From positions 1-54,162 of the forward strand of contig JAFWEW010000008.1 in assembly GCA_017512725.1 (NCBI GenBank): 54,162 nt of DNA, read 5' to 3'. The DNA is from Solobacterium sp. (GTDB lineage: Bacteria > Bacillota_I > Bacilli_A > Erysipelotrichales > Erysipelotrichaceae). Of the stretch, positions 39,845 through 48,757 are shown piece after piece. A program made the position numbers and the translations under genes. Numbering within the stretch: position 1 is the stretch's first letter; every line of letters begins with the position of its first letter. The notes beneath the pieces were generated by a model. The model made no database searches. It was given only the letters and a program-made list of their open reading frames with translations, and had not been told where the DNA came from.

Positions 39845-42736
39845 TTATAAGGGCCTCACTTCCCCGCTGATGGGCTGGATTCCGTTTTCCATAAGAATCT
39901 TATAAGCAACCTCCAGCGAGATTGCACGAACATTATCCCAGTACTTCACATCGCATAAGGTGTTGTACAGCAGAACATACTGTTTGCAAAAACCGTCCTC
40001 AACTTTTGTCATACCCTTATAGATGGGACCAACGGCCATTTGGTCGCCCATCACTTCCCGGAAACGCTTGGAATTTCCCTCAATCAGAGCCCTGACCTTG
40101 TCCACATCCTCTTTCTTGGGCAGACCGATTGTCCAGGCTGCCGGCGTGGATTCACGGCTCAGGTTGGAAAAGCCAACCATATTGGAGTTGCTGATGACCT
40201 TTGTACGGTTTTCATACGAAGCTCGTGTCGTCCGCAGTCCGATGTGCTCCACTTTTCCCATAAAGCCCTCGATTTCAATGAACTCCCCTATACGCACCTG
40301 ATCTTCCATGATAAGGAAGATACCGCTGACAAGATCACTGACAATGCTCTGAGATCCGTATCCTATGATCAGGGAAACGACTCCGGCAGATGTGAGGATT
40401 ACGTTCGTATCCACACCCAGTTCATGAAGCGAATAGATTATGATGACAACCGTCAGAATAAACTGAACAATACTGATGATCAGGTCACCGAAGGTCTCTG
40501 CACGGGAATCCATCTTGGCGGACAGATTCTTCATGATTGTCTTCAGAATCCGCATTCCAACGGCCAGGAATACAACACTCAGAAGAATGGTCGTAACCGA
40601 GAAAATGCTGAACTCCCGCTGCCACTGGTGCGAGAACAGATAATCCGCCATCGGGTGAGGAGAGAAGAGCGCATCCGCGAAGTAAAATACGACCAGAAGT
40701 GCGCACAGGAACCACAGCAGTTCGGAGCAGTATTTTCTTACGTCCATGCGCAGCTGCTGCTCCTCAGGGGAAGGCTCTCCCTTTCTCTGGAACATCCGGA
40801 TGAAGGAAGGCTTTTCCTGCTCATCTTCCGCCGCAGAGAGTTCATAAGGATAAATGCACGCAGCACAGAGAATCAGCAGTGAACAGAGAAGAATCTCCGG
40901 GATAATCAGGCCCATATCTCTCCGGATCGGTGCTGTAAATACCTCCGGCTGTTCCGCACTGACGAGGACGTGGTTGTCATCCGTCATGGTGTTCAGGTAA
41001 TACGTATAGCCATTAATGGTCTGTAAGCCGCAATAGCGGTTCATCAGAACGGTCTGTGGCAATGTATTGGCAACGGAACGCGTGGCAGAAGAAGCAGCGG
41101 TGGCCCACAGGAACGTTTCCGGTTCTTCGATATAGGTATGCATTTTTGCATAGGTCTCGGTATTGATCCTGAGAAGCGCGGTATTGATGTCCGTCTGCTC
41201 TTTCATTGCCACCAGATTATCCTCCGGCAATGTGATGTAAATCAGGCCGGGAGTTTTGAAAAAGCGGCGTGAAGCAGCGTAAAAACCGCTCTTGTCCGGT
41301 AATTCTTTCATGATGTCCGTGTCCGCATTCCTCAGCAGATTCCAGAGAATGTACTCATCATCTTCCGGATTCTCACTGATCGTATAACCGACATAATAGC
41401 CCGTTGACATGGTGGAGACGCCTTCTGCGTTATAGATCGTCACGCCGCTCAGGCTCATGCGCTGTGCCAGGTCCATGAGAACCTCCTGCGTGAAGTCCTC
41501 TCCCATGTAATCGTCAAACATGTCGATCATGTACATACGGCCTAACAGGACCTGCTTGTAGATTGACTCCATCTTGTCCCATTCCTCGTCATTGAGTTCG
41601 AGCTCTTTGACAAAGGCATCAAGCTTTTTTTCCATCCTGACATTATGATTGATATAGTTTGTCAAAAGCGGCAGATAGGAGTTGAATAACAATGCCGCAA
41701 GAATGCCCGAGAGCAGCAACGGCAAAAGCTGCCGCATCACGGAAAGACTGAAACAGCGTTTCTTTCCAAGCCGCAGGCAGTTATTCAGATTCAGCAATGC
41801 CCGTCCTTTTTTCCGGATATTCCGGGAACAGAACCAGATAAAGAAGAAGATGATAATGAGCAGCGCATGTACCGCCGTTGTTTTATCCAGTGTGTCATTG
41901 AACACAGTCGCAAACGGTGTATATACGTATACCGTATAGCGGTCCAGCAGCTGGCTCTTCTCAAAGTAGAGACCGGTGAACAGTCCCTTTCCCTTGAGAA
42001 ATCCCGCCTGGATGCCATCCGCTGCACCACTGCTTTGCTCCTCGTCATAGACGATCCTGCTTTCATCCAGAAAATCGTATGGAACCTTAGAGGACGATAT
42101 CAGGACCCTGCCTGTGGCATTTTCAACGATACAAAGATCGCTTGGAACGGCGTCATCGATACGCTGAAAATCCACGTCATAGATATTGCCGAACTGCAGC
42201 CACTTGATGTACAGCCATCCGTCCTTCAGCCGGACCGCATTGTAGACCCACTCGTCCAGAAACAGCATCCCGTCCATTTTGAGCTTGCTGATCTGGCTTT
42301 CATTCAGGGTAAACGGATCTGCGTTATCGGTTGTGATGACATCCCCCTCATCCGGGAAAAAGTAGAGGTAGTCGGCCTCCCAATTGTATTTGCAGTCGTT
42401 GAGTGTCTCCACAGACACGCCAAGATATTCGAAAAACGGTTTTGCCAGTTCTGCATACATATCCGTTTCCGAGTCTCTGAGGTTTGCAAACGCATCCTGC
42501 AGACTGCCCTCAAAGCTGATGAGACTGCGCAGGGAGTACATGGAATTGCGCAGGGATGCATAAGAATCCTCCCGCTCAATCTCAAACTGCTTGAAGGTAC
42601 AATAGCCCATGGTCAGAACAAGCGTCAGGACCAGCAGGGAGGCAAACAGCGAAGAGACTGCTTTTTCCCGTCTGACTGCTGTTCCGGATTCTTCTGTTTC
42701 CGGAACCTGGTTCTTCGTTTTTTTCTTTCTATTCAT
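39845..42736 (-). CDS. Large MscS-family channel with two predicted extracytoplasmic sensor regions
   Basis: This 963-residue protein has a basic N-terminal tail, a membrane segment (about 25-45), an extracytoplasmic region (about 46-280), two further membrane segments, a second extracytoplasmic region (about 370-620, with SLSGVTIYNAEGVSTMSTGY resembling a Cache-type sensor), more membrane segments, and an MscS core (about 760-960: LIIGYGSQSIVSDLVSGIFLI pore/TM3, then EGFMGKVEHIGLRTT of the beta domain). MscS channels open under membrane tension; the sensor regions suggest ligand gating or sensing. The ATG at 42736 has AAAGGA 9 nt upstream; an upstream GTG would be in frame. It lies 118 bp downstream of a sensor-GGDEF gene. 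Confidence 0.85.
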   Translation of the reverse strand: MNRKKKTKNQVPETEESGTAVRREKAVSSLFASLLVLTLVLTMGYCTFKQFEIEREDSYASLRNSMYSLRSLISFEGSLQDAFANLRDSETDMYAELAKPFFEYLGVSVETLNDCKYNWEADYLYFFPDEGDVITTDNADPFTLNESQISKLKMDGMLFLDEWVYNAVRLKDGWLYIKWLQFGNIYDVDFQRIDDAVPSDLCIVENATGRVLISSSKVPYDFLDESRIVYDEEQSSGAADGIQAGFLKGKGLFTGLYFEKSQLLDRYTVYVYTPFATVFNDTLDKTTAVHALLIIIFFFIWFCSRNIRKKGRALLNLNNCLRLGKKRCFSLSVMRQLLPLLLSGILAALLFNSYLPLLTNYINHNVRMEKKLDAFVKELELNDEEWDKMESIYKQVLLGRMYMIDMFDDYMGEDFTQEVLMDLAQRMSLSGVTIYNAEGVSTMSTGYYVGYTISENPEDDEYILWNLLRNADTDIMKELPDKSGFYAASRRFFKTPGLIYITLPEDNLVAMKEQTDINTALLRINTETYAKMHTYIEEPETFLWATAASSATRSVANTLPQTVLMNRYCGLQTINGYTYYLNTMTDDNHVLVSAEQPEVFTAPIRRDMGLIIPEILLCSLLILCAACIYPYELSAAEDEQEKPSFIRMFQRKGEPSPEEQQLRMDVRKYCSELLWFLCALLVVFYFADALFSPHPMADYLFSHQWQREFSIFSVTTILLSVVFLAVGMRILKTIMKNLSAKMDSRAETFGDLIISIVQFILTVVIIIYSLHELGVDTNVILTSAGVVSLIIGYGSQSIVSDLVSGIFLIMEDQVRIGEFIEIEGFMGKVEHIGLRTTRASYENRTKVISNSNMVGFSNLSRESTPAAWTIGLPKKEDVDKVRALIEGNSKRFREVMGDQMAVGPIYKGMTKVEDGFCKQYVLLYNTLCDVKYWDNVRAISLEVAYKILMENGIQPISGEVRPL

Positions 42737-42854
42737 CCTTGTTAATCCTTTCACGCTTCAGCCGTTCCGCTCCTGCGCAGCATCCGGAAACGGCCCTGAA
42801 CATCGGACGCCATCGCCTTCCAATGTGACCCTTCAGACCGCAGATAGTTATTAA

Positions 42855-44348
42855 TTATCTGGCCGTTTCGCCATGGCTGGTTTTGAAATTCGTTTTATTC
42901 TGATACATGGACTTGTCTGCCCGTTTGAATACCAGTTCGATCGTATTATCATCCGCTGCACTCTCACCCATTCCGACCGCAGCCGAATACCTTAACCATG
43001 GAGAGACGCCTTCCTGCTCATAGGACTTCTCGAAGTCGTTCTTCAGTTTTTCGCAGATCTCATGCCGGTTCTCATAATCCTGGCCAAGCAGAATTACCAC
43101 AAATTCATCCCCGCCGATCCGGTAGACCGGAGAATGCTTGAACGCATCACAGATCATCTGGCAGCATCCCTTTATATACTGATCTCCGGATTTATGACCG
43201 TACCGGTCATTGATCTGTTTCAGATTGTTGATGTCGACCATCACCATAGCAAAATCGGCAGCTTCTTTTTTCAGTGCTGCAGACAGTTCTTCCGTCTTCT
43301 TGATATATGCAGCTTTATTGCCGACACCGGTCAGAGCATCTTTATAAGTCTCGATACTGAGTTCTTCGATCCTCTCATCCCGGTCCCTCAGATCACTCTC
43401 CGCTTTCTGCTTATCCTGCTGCAGTGCGAACATATCCTTCAGATAATCAATGATCTTAATCTGCATACTGCGGATTCCCTGATAAATCTCGCCGATCTCA
43501 TCGTTGCTTCGGATATCGATATCCATCACACCGGCTTCTTCATAGCTGAGATTCTCTCCCGGATTGAACTTTTTCATCTCACTGGTCATACTGTTCAGCG
43601 GCTTTACAACCGTACTGTTAATGAACAGCATCGCCGCGATCAGAATCACCATCGCAATCACCAGTGTGCCCAGGATCAGCAGATACAGCATTCTCTGACG
43701 TTCCGCCATGACATCATCCATTCCGATATCACAGCCTACGATGCAGATACATTTACCGTCTTTGTTGTAGACCGGTTTGAAATCAGAACACAGCCAGCCC
43801 CAGTCCCCATTCGAAATGGTTGGTTCCGGCAGATGTTCCAGGTCCGTTCCTAACAGTTCGGATTCCCGCTCTTCGTAATAACCGGTCTCATAGATCGGGT
43901 TTTCTTTATCGTCCACCAGATACATGTCATATCTGGCATTCTCATCTCCATTCGCAACGATGTAGAGATACTTGATCCCTTCCATGTTCTGAATGTATTC
44001 CGTAAGCATCTCACGGATTTCTTCATACTCCGTCCACAGATCCTGTTCCTTCAGGTAGGCTTCGATCAGAGCTTCATTCTCTTCTTCCTCTGCCTGATCT
44101 CTCAGCTTCTGGTACTCCTCAGACTCGGCAACGCTGCGGAGTTTCTCAAGAAAATCCGCTTTCTCGTTCATGAACGACGCAAAATTTCTCGCATTATCCG
44201 CGGTGTTCTGCTTGTAATACTTGTCAATCTGATTTGCGCTGGTCCGAAAAGCAATTGCGGAGGTTCCAAGCGCTACAGCAAACACCGTGATAATGATGAA
44301 GATGAACATTTTGCTTCGAATGGATACTGTTTTTCTGTTTCCGTCCAT
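42855..44348 (-). CDS. Membrane diguanylate cyclase with extracytoplasmic sensor and HAMP-like linker
   Basis: A membrane segment (about 14-33), an extracytoplasmic domain (34-215) containing YLYIVANGDENARYDMYLVD and ending SDFKPVYNKDGKCICIVGCDI (Cache-like), a second membrane segment (about 222-245), a HAMP-like linker and a C-terminal GGDEF domain with an intact GGDEF motif at about 410. No RxxD inhibitory site is visible five residues upstream of GGDEF. It should synthesise c-di-GMP in response to an extracellular signal, and is the only intact GGDEF in the window. GAGAGGA precedes the ATG. Confidence 0.92.
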   Translation of the reverse strand: MDGNRKTVSIRSKMFIFIIITVFAVALGTSAIAFRTSANQIDKYYKQNTADNARNFASFMNEKADFLEKLRSVAESEEYQKLRDQAEEEENEALIEAYLKEQDLWTEYEEIREMLTEYIQNMEGIKYLYIVANGDENARYDMYLVDDKENPIYETGYYEERESELLGTDLEHLPEPTISNGDWGWLCSDFKPVYNKDGKCICIVGCDIGMDDVMAERQRMLYLLILGTLVIAMVILIAAMLFINSTVVKPLNSMTSEMKKFNPGENLSYEEAGVMDIDIRSNDEIGEIYQGIRSMQIKIIDYLKDMFALQQDKQKAESDLRDRDERIEELSIETYKDALTGVGNKAAYIKKTEELSAALKKEAADFAMVMVDINNLKQINDRYGHKSGDQYIKGCCQMICDAFKHSPVYRIGGDEFVVILLGQDYENRHEICEKLKNDFEKSYEQEGVSPWLRYSAAVGMGESAADDNTIELVFKRADKSMYQNKTNFKTSHGETAR

Positions 44349-44414
44349 AATCAGTTCCTCTCCCTCGAGAAGTTCATTTCTGTTGAATTCGACCGTAAGC
44401 GATATACAGAGATC

Positions 44415-45476
44415 CTACTTCAGATATTCGGTCAGCGTTTTCCCGCATTCACTGGTTGACGCATTTCCGCCAAGGTCCGGGGTAAGACCCCGCTTCTGTT
44501 CCAGCATGGTCTCGATTCCGTCAATGATCCGCTTGCCCCACTCTTTATAACCCAGGAAATCCAGCAGCTGTGAAGCCGCCCAAATAGAAGCCAGCGGGTT
44601 TGCGATACCCTTCCCTGCAATATCCGGGGCCGAACCGTGAATCGGTTCAAACATCGACGGGTATTCCCGTTCCGGATTGATATTTGCGCTTGCCGCAAGT
44701 CCCATTCCTCCGGCGATCGCAGCGCCAAGATCCGTCAGAATATCGCCGAAGAGATTCGAAGTGACAACTACGCCGAACCGCTTCGGATCTTTGACCATAA
44801 ACATGCTTGCCGCATCAACCAGAAGAGAATACGTCGGAACATCCGGATAATCTTTCTTCACTTCATTAAAGATCTGATCCCAGAACACCATAGAGTAATT
44901 CAGGGCATTCCCTTTTGAAACCGAAGTCAGGGAACGCTTTTCTTTCCGTGCCAAATCAAACGCATAACGAATGATCCGTTCACATCCCTTTCTTGAAAAT
45001 ACGCCGTTCTGGATCACTACTTCCTGATCGCTGTTGGGATACAGCCAGGCACCGCTTCCTGCATATTCCCCTTCACTGTTTTCACGGATAAAGATCATAT
45101 CAATATCTTCCCGCTTTACATCCTTCAGAGGGCAGGGTGCCCCTTTCAGCAGTTTGACCGGCCGGAGATTCACGTACTGATCAAAATCATGGCGGATCCG
45201 CAGCAGAAGATCTCTCAATGAGATATGATCCGGCACTCCCGGATAACCAACCGCACCAAGCAGAATCGCATCATAGTCCCGCAGAATCTCCATTCCATTC
45301 TCAGGCATCATTTCCCCGTTTTTCAGATAATCTTCACATCCCCAGGGATACTCGGTAAACGCAAACTGAATCTTTGGATCCAGTTCACTTATGGTTTCCA
45401 ATACCCTTACCGCTTCATGTACTACTTCCGGTCCGATTCCGTCTCCCGGAATCAAAGCAATTTTATAAGCCGTCAT
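44415..45476 (-). CDS. Tartrate/D-malate dehydrogenase (TtuC/DmlA family)
   Basis: This is a beta-decarboxylating dehydrogenase of the isopropylmalate dehydrogenase superfamily (IALIPGDGIGPEV at the start, VTSNLFGDILTDLGAA for metal binding, HGSAPDIAGKGIANP for NAD). The segment GAVGYPGVPDHISLRDLLL in place of the LeuB loop, and VNLRPVKLL, are those of TtuC/DmlA, which act on D-malate and tartrate. Tartrate decarboxylation gives D-glycerate, which the MOFRL kinase 13 kb away could use. Length is 353 residues. AGAGGG lies upstream. Confidence 0.88.
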   Translation of the reverse strand: MTAYKIALIPGDGIGPEVVHEAVRVLETISELDPKIQFAFTEYPWGCEDYLKNGEMMPENGMEILRDYDAILLGAVGYPGVPDHISLRDLLLRIRHDFDQYVNLRPVKLLKGAPCPLKDVKREDIDMIFIRENSEGEYAGSGAWLYPNSDQEVVIQNGVFSRKGCERIIRYAFDLARKEKRSLTSVSKGNALNYSMVFWDQIFNEVKKDYPDVPTYSLLVDAASMFMVKDPKRFGVVVTSNLFGDILTDLGAAIAGGMGLAASANINPEREYPSMFEPIHGSAPDIAGKGIANPLASIWAASQLLDFLGYKEWGKRIIDGIETMLEQKRGLTPDLGGNASTSECGKTLTEYLK

Positions 45477-45558
45477 AAAAAGTCCCTCTTCCAGTTATTC
45501 TTTATAAATAATAATAGCGCGATATAATCCCTTCCGATTGCCAAAAGCAGTCCCAGAA

Positions 45559-45603
45559 GAAAAATGGCCCGGTTTGGTGCGGGTGTACCAATCGTTCCGG
45601 ACC
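45559..45603 (-). terminator. Terminator after the zinc-ribbon coiled-coil gene
   Basis: On the minus strand GGTCCGG and CCGGGCC enclose a nested GGT/ACC pair, followed by ATTTTTC. It lies 27 bp past the stop codon. Confidence 0.7.
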
Positions 45604-45629
45604 GCTCTTTTGATTATTCTTTTTTCGAA

Positions 45630-47351
45630 TTACTGTTTTTTATGTTCCCTCAGGAACTCTTCACTGGTTTTCAGCTTTTCTTCCGCCAGTGAATAATATG
45701 CCTCAACAGATTCTCTGTAGGAGTCCACCTCATTCATTTCTCCGTTATGAATGGTATCGTAAATGAGCTGATCCGTTTTCAATGCGAGATCTGAATAGGC
45801 ACTTGAAACGTCCGACATCAGGGAAAAGATCGTATACTCCCGCTGAAAGTCCATCTGAATCGCTCTCGCATCTGTACTGTCCTGCGAAAAATGATTATTG
45901 CGCATTTCGGTATCGTACACCCGGTATGCCCCATTTGAACCATTCAGCTGGGTACAGCGGCCGCTTTTCAGATATTCGTAAATCTTGGCGACTGCAATCA
46001 CATCCAGATATTTTGGAAGAACAAATACCAGAGTCTGAAGCTGTGCTTCCAGAACATATGCTTTTTTCAGCAGTTTGATATTTCTCGCGGCTTCTTCTTT
46101 ATTGAGATCTTCAAGCTGGTTTATGGGGTGATCTGCCGTGAGTCTTCCGACGATTGCAGAAAAATGATTCTCTGCATTGATCACTTCGTCCATCTCTTTC
46201 TGAAGCGCTATCCGCTGGTTCTGATTCTCCCGGTAAAAATACGTGCCTCTCCAGATTATTTCTTCCCGTTTGAAAATCTCGTTTCTGCGCGCTTCGTAAT
46301 CTTCCATTTCCTGTCTGAACCGCGCTTCTGCCTCGCGGGCTGCCTGAACTGCCTGCTCATACTGATTCTTTTTCTCCAGGTATTCAAGCCGAAGCATTTC
46401 ATTCTCTTTGGCGATTTTCTCTTTGTTCAGAAGACCTGCTTTTTTATACTCCGGTTCAACCGGCTCCGGCGGAACCGTCAGATCAGGCGGAACCGGCTTT
46501 CTGCACGCATACTTTTCTTCCCAGTCAGGCAGGATCTGAAACGCCATTCTGCTTTCCGTCTCAGCAATCATCGGCTCCAGTTTGGCTCTCCTCTGCGCGA
46601 TCTGCCTTGCCAGATCGTTTCCTGTAAGACTGATCACTCTGGTAAAACCGCGGTCTATTTCCATCTGATTCATAACCAGATCAAACAATCGGTTCTCCAG
46701 AAGCCAGACGCCAACTTTCGCAGTGGTCAGAATATTAAAGAAACTGATAAGATCTATATCATCCGGTTTTACATAGGAAGTATCATCTCTTGCGACAGGG
46801 ACCTGAAACTCTCTTATGATCTCTTCAAACGGAACAGCAGCGTCGTCTCTGTTTTCGTTGGCAATATACTTACTGATATCCCGTTTTTCCAGTTCTGTTA
46901 TGGAGCCCTCTCCGAACGAAGAATCGGAAAGAATGTACCAGGTATGATCGCTTTCAATGTAGTTGTCCCAGACTCCGTTTTCCTCCGTCGTAGGGAGAAG
47001 ACCAAGTGTATGGTACATTGTCGTGGAACCACAGATCGGACAGATCATAGATTCCACTCCATCGATCACAGATTTTGTGCCGATTTTCACTTCATCCGCC
47101 TGCATATTTTCCAGAACATACGAAAACGTCGGGCCCGCCGCATAGCGTGTCCCATATGCTTCGTCGTCCGAAATCACCAGAAACTCCGCAAAATCCGACT
47201 CCAGAAACGGTACCGGTTCAGGGGCAGTATAAAAACCGTTCTTCTCGATTGTTTTCAGGATTTCTTCTGCCTGACAGCCATCCAGTTCCATCGGTTCAGA
47301 GACACCGTAGAGCAGCTGACCGCAGCTTTTACATTTGTATAAATCGCCCAT
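45630..47351 (-). CDS. Zinc-ribbon and coiled-coil protein of unknown function
   Basis: Of 573 residues, the first 110 contain two Cys pairs (CKSCGQ at about 7-12 and CPICGS at about 104-109) that could form a split zinc ribbon. A middle part (about 150-260) is alpha-helical, followed by a long charged coiled coil (about 290-430) after a Pro-rich stretch, and a helical C-terminus. No membrane segment or catalytic motif is visible and I recognise no family. It is monocistronic and sits next to the integrative element, so it may be the last chromosomal gene before the insertion. Confidence 0.7.
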   Translation of the reverse strand: MGDLYKCKSCGQLLYGVSEPMELDGCQAEEILKTIEKNGFYTAPEPVPFLESDFAEFLVISDDEAYGTRYAAGPTFSYVLENMQADEVKIGTKSVIDGVESMICPICGSTTMYHTLGLLPTTEENGVWDNYIESDHTWYILSDSSFGEGSITELEKRDISKYIANENRDDAAVPFEEIIREFQVPVARDDTSYVKPDDIDLISFFNILTTAKVGVWLLENRLFDLVMNQMEIDRGFTRVISLTGNDLARQIAQRRAKLEPMIAETESRMAFQILPDWEEKYACRKPVPPDLTVPPEPVEPEYKKAGLLNKEKIAKENEMLRLEYLEKKNQYEQAVQAAREAEARFRQEMEDYEARRNEIFKREEIIWRGTYFYRENQNQRIALQKEMDEVINAENHFSAIVGRLTADHPINQLEDLNKEEAARNIKLLKKAYVLEAQLQTLVFVLPKYLDVIAVAKIYEYLKSGRCTQLNGSNGAYRVYDTEMRNNHFSQDSTDARAIQMDFQREYTIFSLMSDVSSAYSDLALKTDQLIYDTIHNGEMNEVDSYRESVEAYYSLAEEKLKTSEEFLREHKKQ

Positions 47352-47538
47352 CTGTATTTACCGTCAGCGGATCTTCACAGGAAGCTCCTGTAAATCGGAG
47401 GATTACCGGAGAGAATGTAAGTTAAATAGTATTCCTGCATGAAGAGTCCTATTACGCATTTTACACCATGCGTCATATTTATGCTTTTTATTCTGTTTTT
47501 GATTTTTAATGAACCCTTTTATCAACAACGATAAATAC

Positions 47539-47570
47539 AAAAAAAGCAGCTGTATTTAAGCCGCTTTTTC
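47539..47570. terminator. Bidirectional terminator near the left end of the element
   Basis: AAAAAGCAGC-TGTATTTAA-GCCGCTTTTT with one mismatch; read on the minus strand it ends in TTTTTTTG. It lies about 200 bp after the XRE gene stop. Confidence 0.65.
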
Positions 47571-47703
47571 AATCGTCGGGAATACGGGAAAGCTGTTAAT
47601 ACATTTTAAGAGGAAGAACAACTTGTTTTTCGCGGTTTTCCCCGCTGATTGATGCAAAAAAAACGCAGATAGTAGCTTATTGATAGTTTATATTTTTTAC
47701 AAC

Positions 47704-47722
47704 TGTTACCAAAATGTTACCA
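47704..47722. repeat. TGTTACCA direct repeat inside an inverted repeat, possible integrase site
   Basis: TGTTACCA occurs at 47704-47711 and 47715-47722, one helical turn apart, and the pair is enclosed by ACAACTG (about 47699-47705) and CAGTTGT. Arm-type sites of tyrosine integrases often look like this. Confidence 0.4.
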
Positions 47723-47766
47723 GTTGTTCTTAAAAAAAGAACAGAATAACAGAAACAAAATAACTA

Positions 47767-48216
47767 TTATTCTTTATCCTTTTGGTTCCTGACAATTCGC
47801 TTATAAAAGATATTGCTGCATAAAGTTGAAATTGAGCTTAATTCCTCACATGTCATAATGCCCATATATTCATTTATTATGTTGATATATTTTTCTCTTG
47901 TTTTAGGACTATCTTCTAAAAGATCTAGATACTCTTCATCTGAAACTAAATATACAATTTTGTCTACTTCATTTGTTGTGGAAGGAACACCATAAAAACA
48001 GTCGTCCAATTGATTCTCCTCAATAGATTGACCAAAATACCTTTCATCTACAAGAAGAATCATTCTCATTGCTTCCAATACTTTGGCTTTAGGGTTTCGG
48101 ATACCTTTCTCCCACTGATACATTTGAGATTCTGAAACCTGTAACAAATCTGCCAACTGGACTCGAGAAAAACCTCTTTTTTTTCGTGCATAAGTAATCT
48201 TTTCGCCAATGGTCAT
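47767..48216 (-). CDS. XRE-family regulator of the integrative element
   Basis: An HTH domain occupies about residues 1-60 (IGEKITYARKKRGFSRVQLADLLQVSESQMYQWEKG), followed by an acidic C-terminal part typical of element repressors. It is transcribed away from the excisionase and integrase genes. The start is set at the ATG at 48216, giving MTIGEKITYARKK, a normal XRE N-terminus; an ATG at 48240 is also in frame and neither has a clear ribosome site. It probably binds the 13-bp repeats at 48355-48406. Confidence 0.85.
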   Translation of the reverse strand: MTIGEKITYARKKRGFSRVQLADLLQVSESQMYQWEKGIRNPKAKVLEAMRMILLVDERYFGQSIEENQLDDCFYGVPSTTNEVDKIVYLVSDEEYLDLLEDSPKTREKYINIINEYMGIMTCEELSSISTLCSNIFYKRIVRNQKDKE

Positions 48217-48335
48217 AATTGTGTAACTGCATCTTATCATAACTGAGCACTATTGGAATTGAATTAGTTTGGAGAAAAGCATCATAAAACAACGATAAAC
48301 GAATGTAATCCATCATTTGAAGATAAAGACAACCA

Positions 48336-48364
48336 TTGACATACAGCAAATGCTATAGTATTAT
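48336..48364 (+). promoter_or_regulatory. Strong promoter of the excisionase/integrase operon
   Basis: A consensus TTGACA (48336-48341), a 17-bp spacer and TATTAT (48359-48364), 79 bp upstream of the first gene. The -10 box overlaps the first of four 13-bp repeats. Confidence 0.85.
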
Positions 48365-48406
48365 GCAATAGCATTATGCTACTGTATAACGCTATAGCAA
48401 TTATCT
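48355..48406. repeat. Four tandem 13-bp repeats, probable operator
   Basis: Consecutive units are ATAGTATTATGCA, ATAGCATTATGCT, ACTGTATAACGCT and ATAGCAATTATCT. They cover the -10 box and the expected transcription start, a position suited to repression. Iterons for replication are the alternative. Confidence 0.75.
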
Positions 48407-48442
48407 TTTAAAAGAAGCATTTTTAAATAATGAGGTGATAAC

Positions 48443-48757
48443 ATGCGTATTTGTGCAGCAAAAGAAACGCTAAATATTGAACGACTTGAATTAATGCGTA
48501 AGGGATATTTGACCAAGTCTGACTTGATGAAATTCGTCCCTTGTGGGAGTAGAAAAGCGTCAGAAATGTATCGGCATATATCTGCGCTAATACTATCGGA
48601 AGGCAAAGTTCCAGGGTATTTCGGATTGGATACCGCTCGTGTCTTAAAGTACCTTCATCTGACTGAATCACAAATTCGCCGTTTTGCTGCGGACGAGGAG
48701 CGTTATATAAACAATCGTTCTTCAGGGGTAATACGGGATGCCAATCATACGATCTGA
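48443..48757 (+). CDS. Excisionase-like small protein (DUF3173-type)
   Basis: This 104-residue protein contains GYLTKSDLMKFVPCGSRKAS, then a helix ending SEGKVPGYFGLDTARVLKYL, resembling DUF3173 proteins commonly found just upstream of tyrosine integrases in Gram-positive integrative elements. It likely acts in excision or its control. GAGGTGAT precedes the ATG. It overlaps the next gene by 20 nt and is first in the operon under the strong promoter. Confidence 0.65.
   Translation: MRICAAKETLNIERLELMRKGYLTKSDLMKFVPCGSRKASEMYRHISALILSEGKVPGYFGLDTARVLKYLHLTESQIRRFAADEERYINNRSSGVIRDANHTI

Larger units (their letters stand above)
47352..47766. other. AT-rich intergenic region at the left side of the integrative element
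   Basis: No gene is seen. It contains an ACGCAT/ATGCGT hairpin at about 47454-47473, the bidirectional terminator at 47539-47570 and the repeated TGTTACCA motif at 47704-47722. The left boundary of the element probably lies here, but no matching direct repeat could be confirmed at the other end. Confidence 0.5.

Noticed and set aside
47524-48299. 12-bp direct repeat AACAACGATAAA at 47524-47535 and 48288-48299 as att site
   Set aside because: The second copy lies inside the element between the XRE gene and its divergent partner, so the pair cannot delimit the element; it may be chance in AT-rich DNA.
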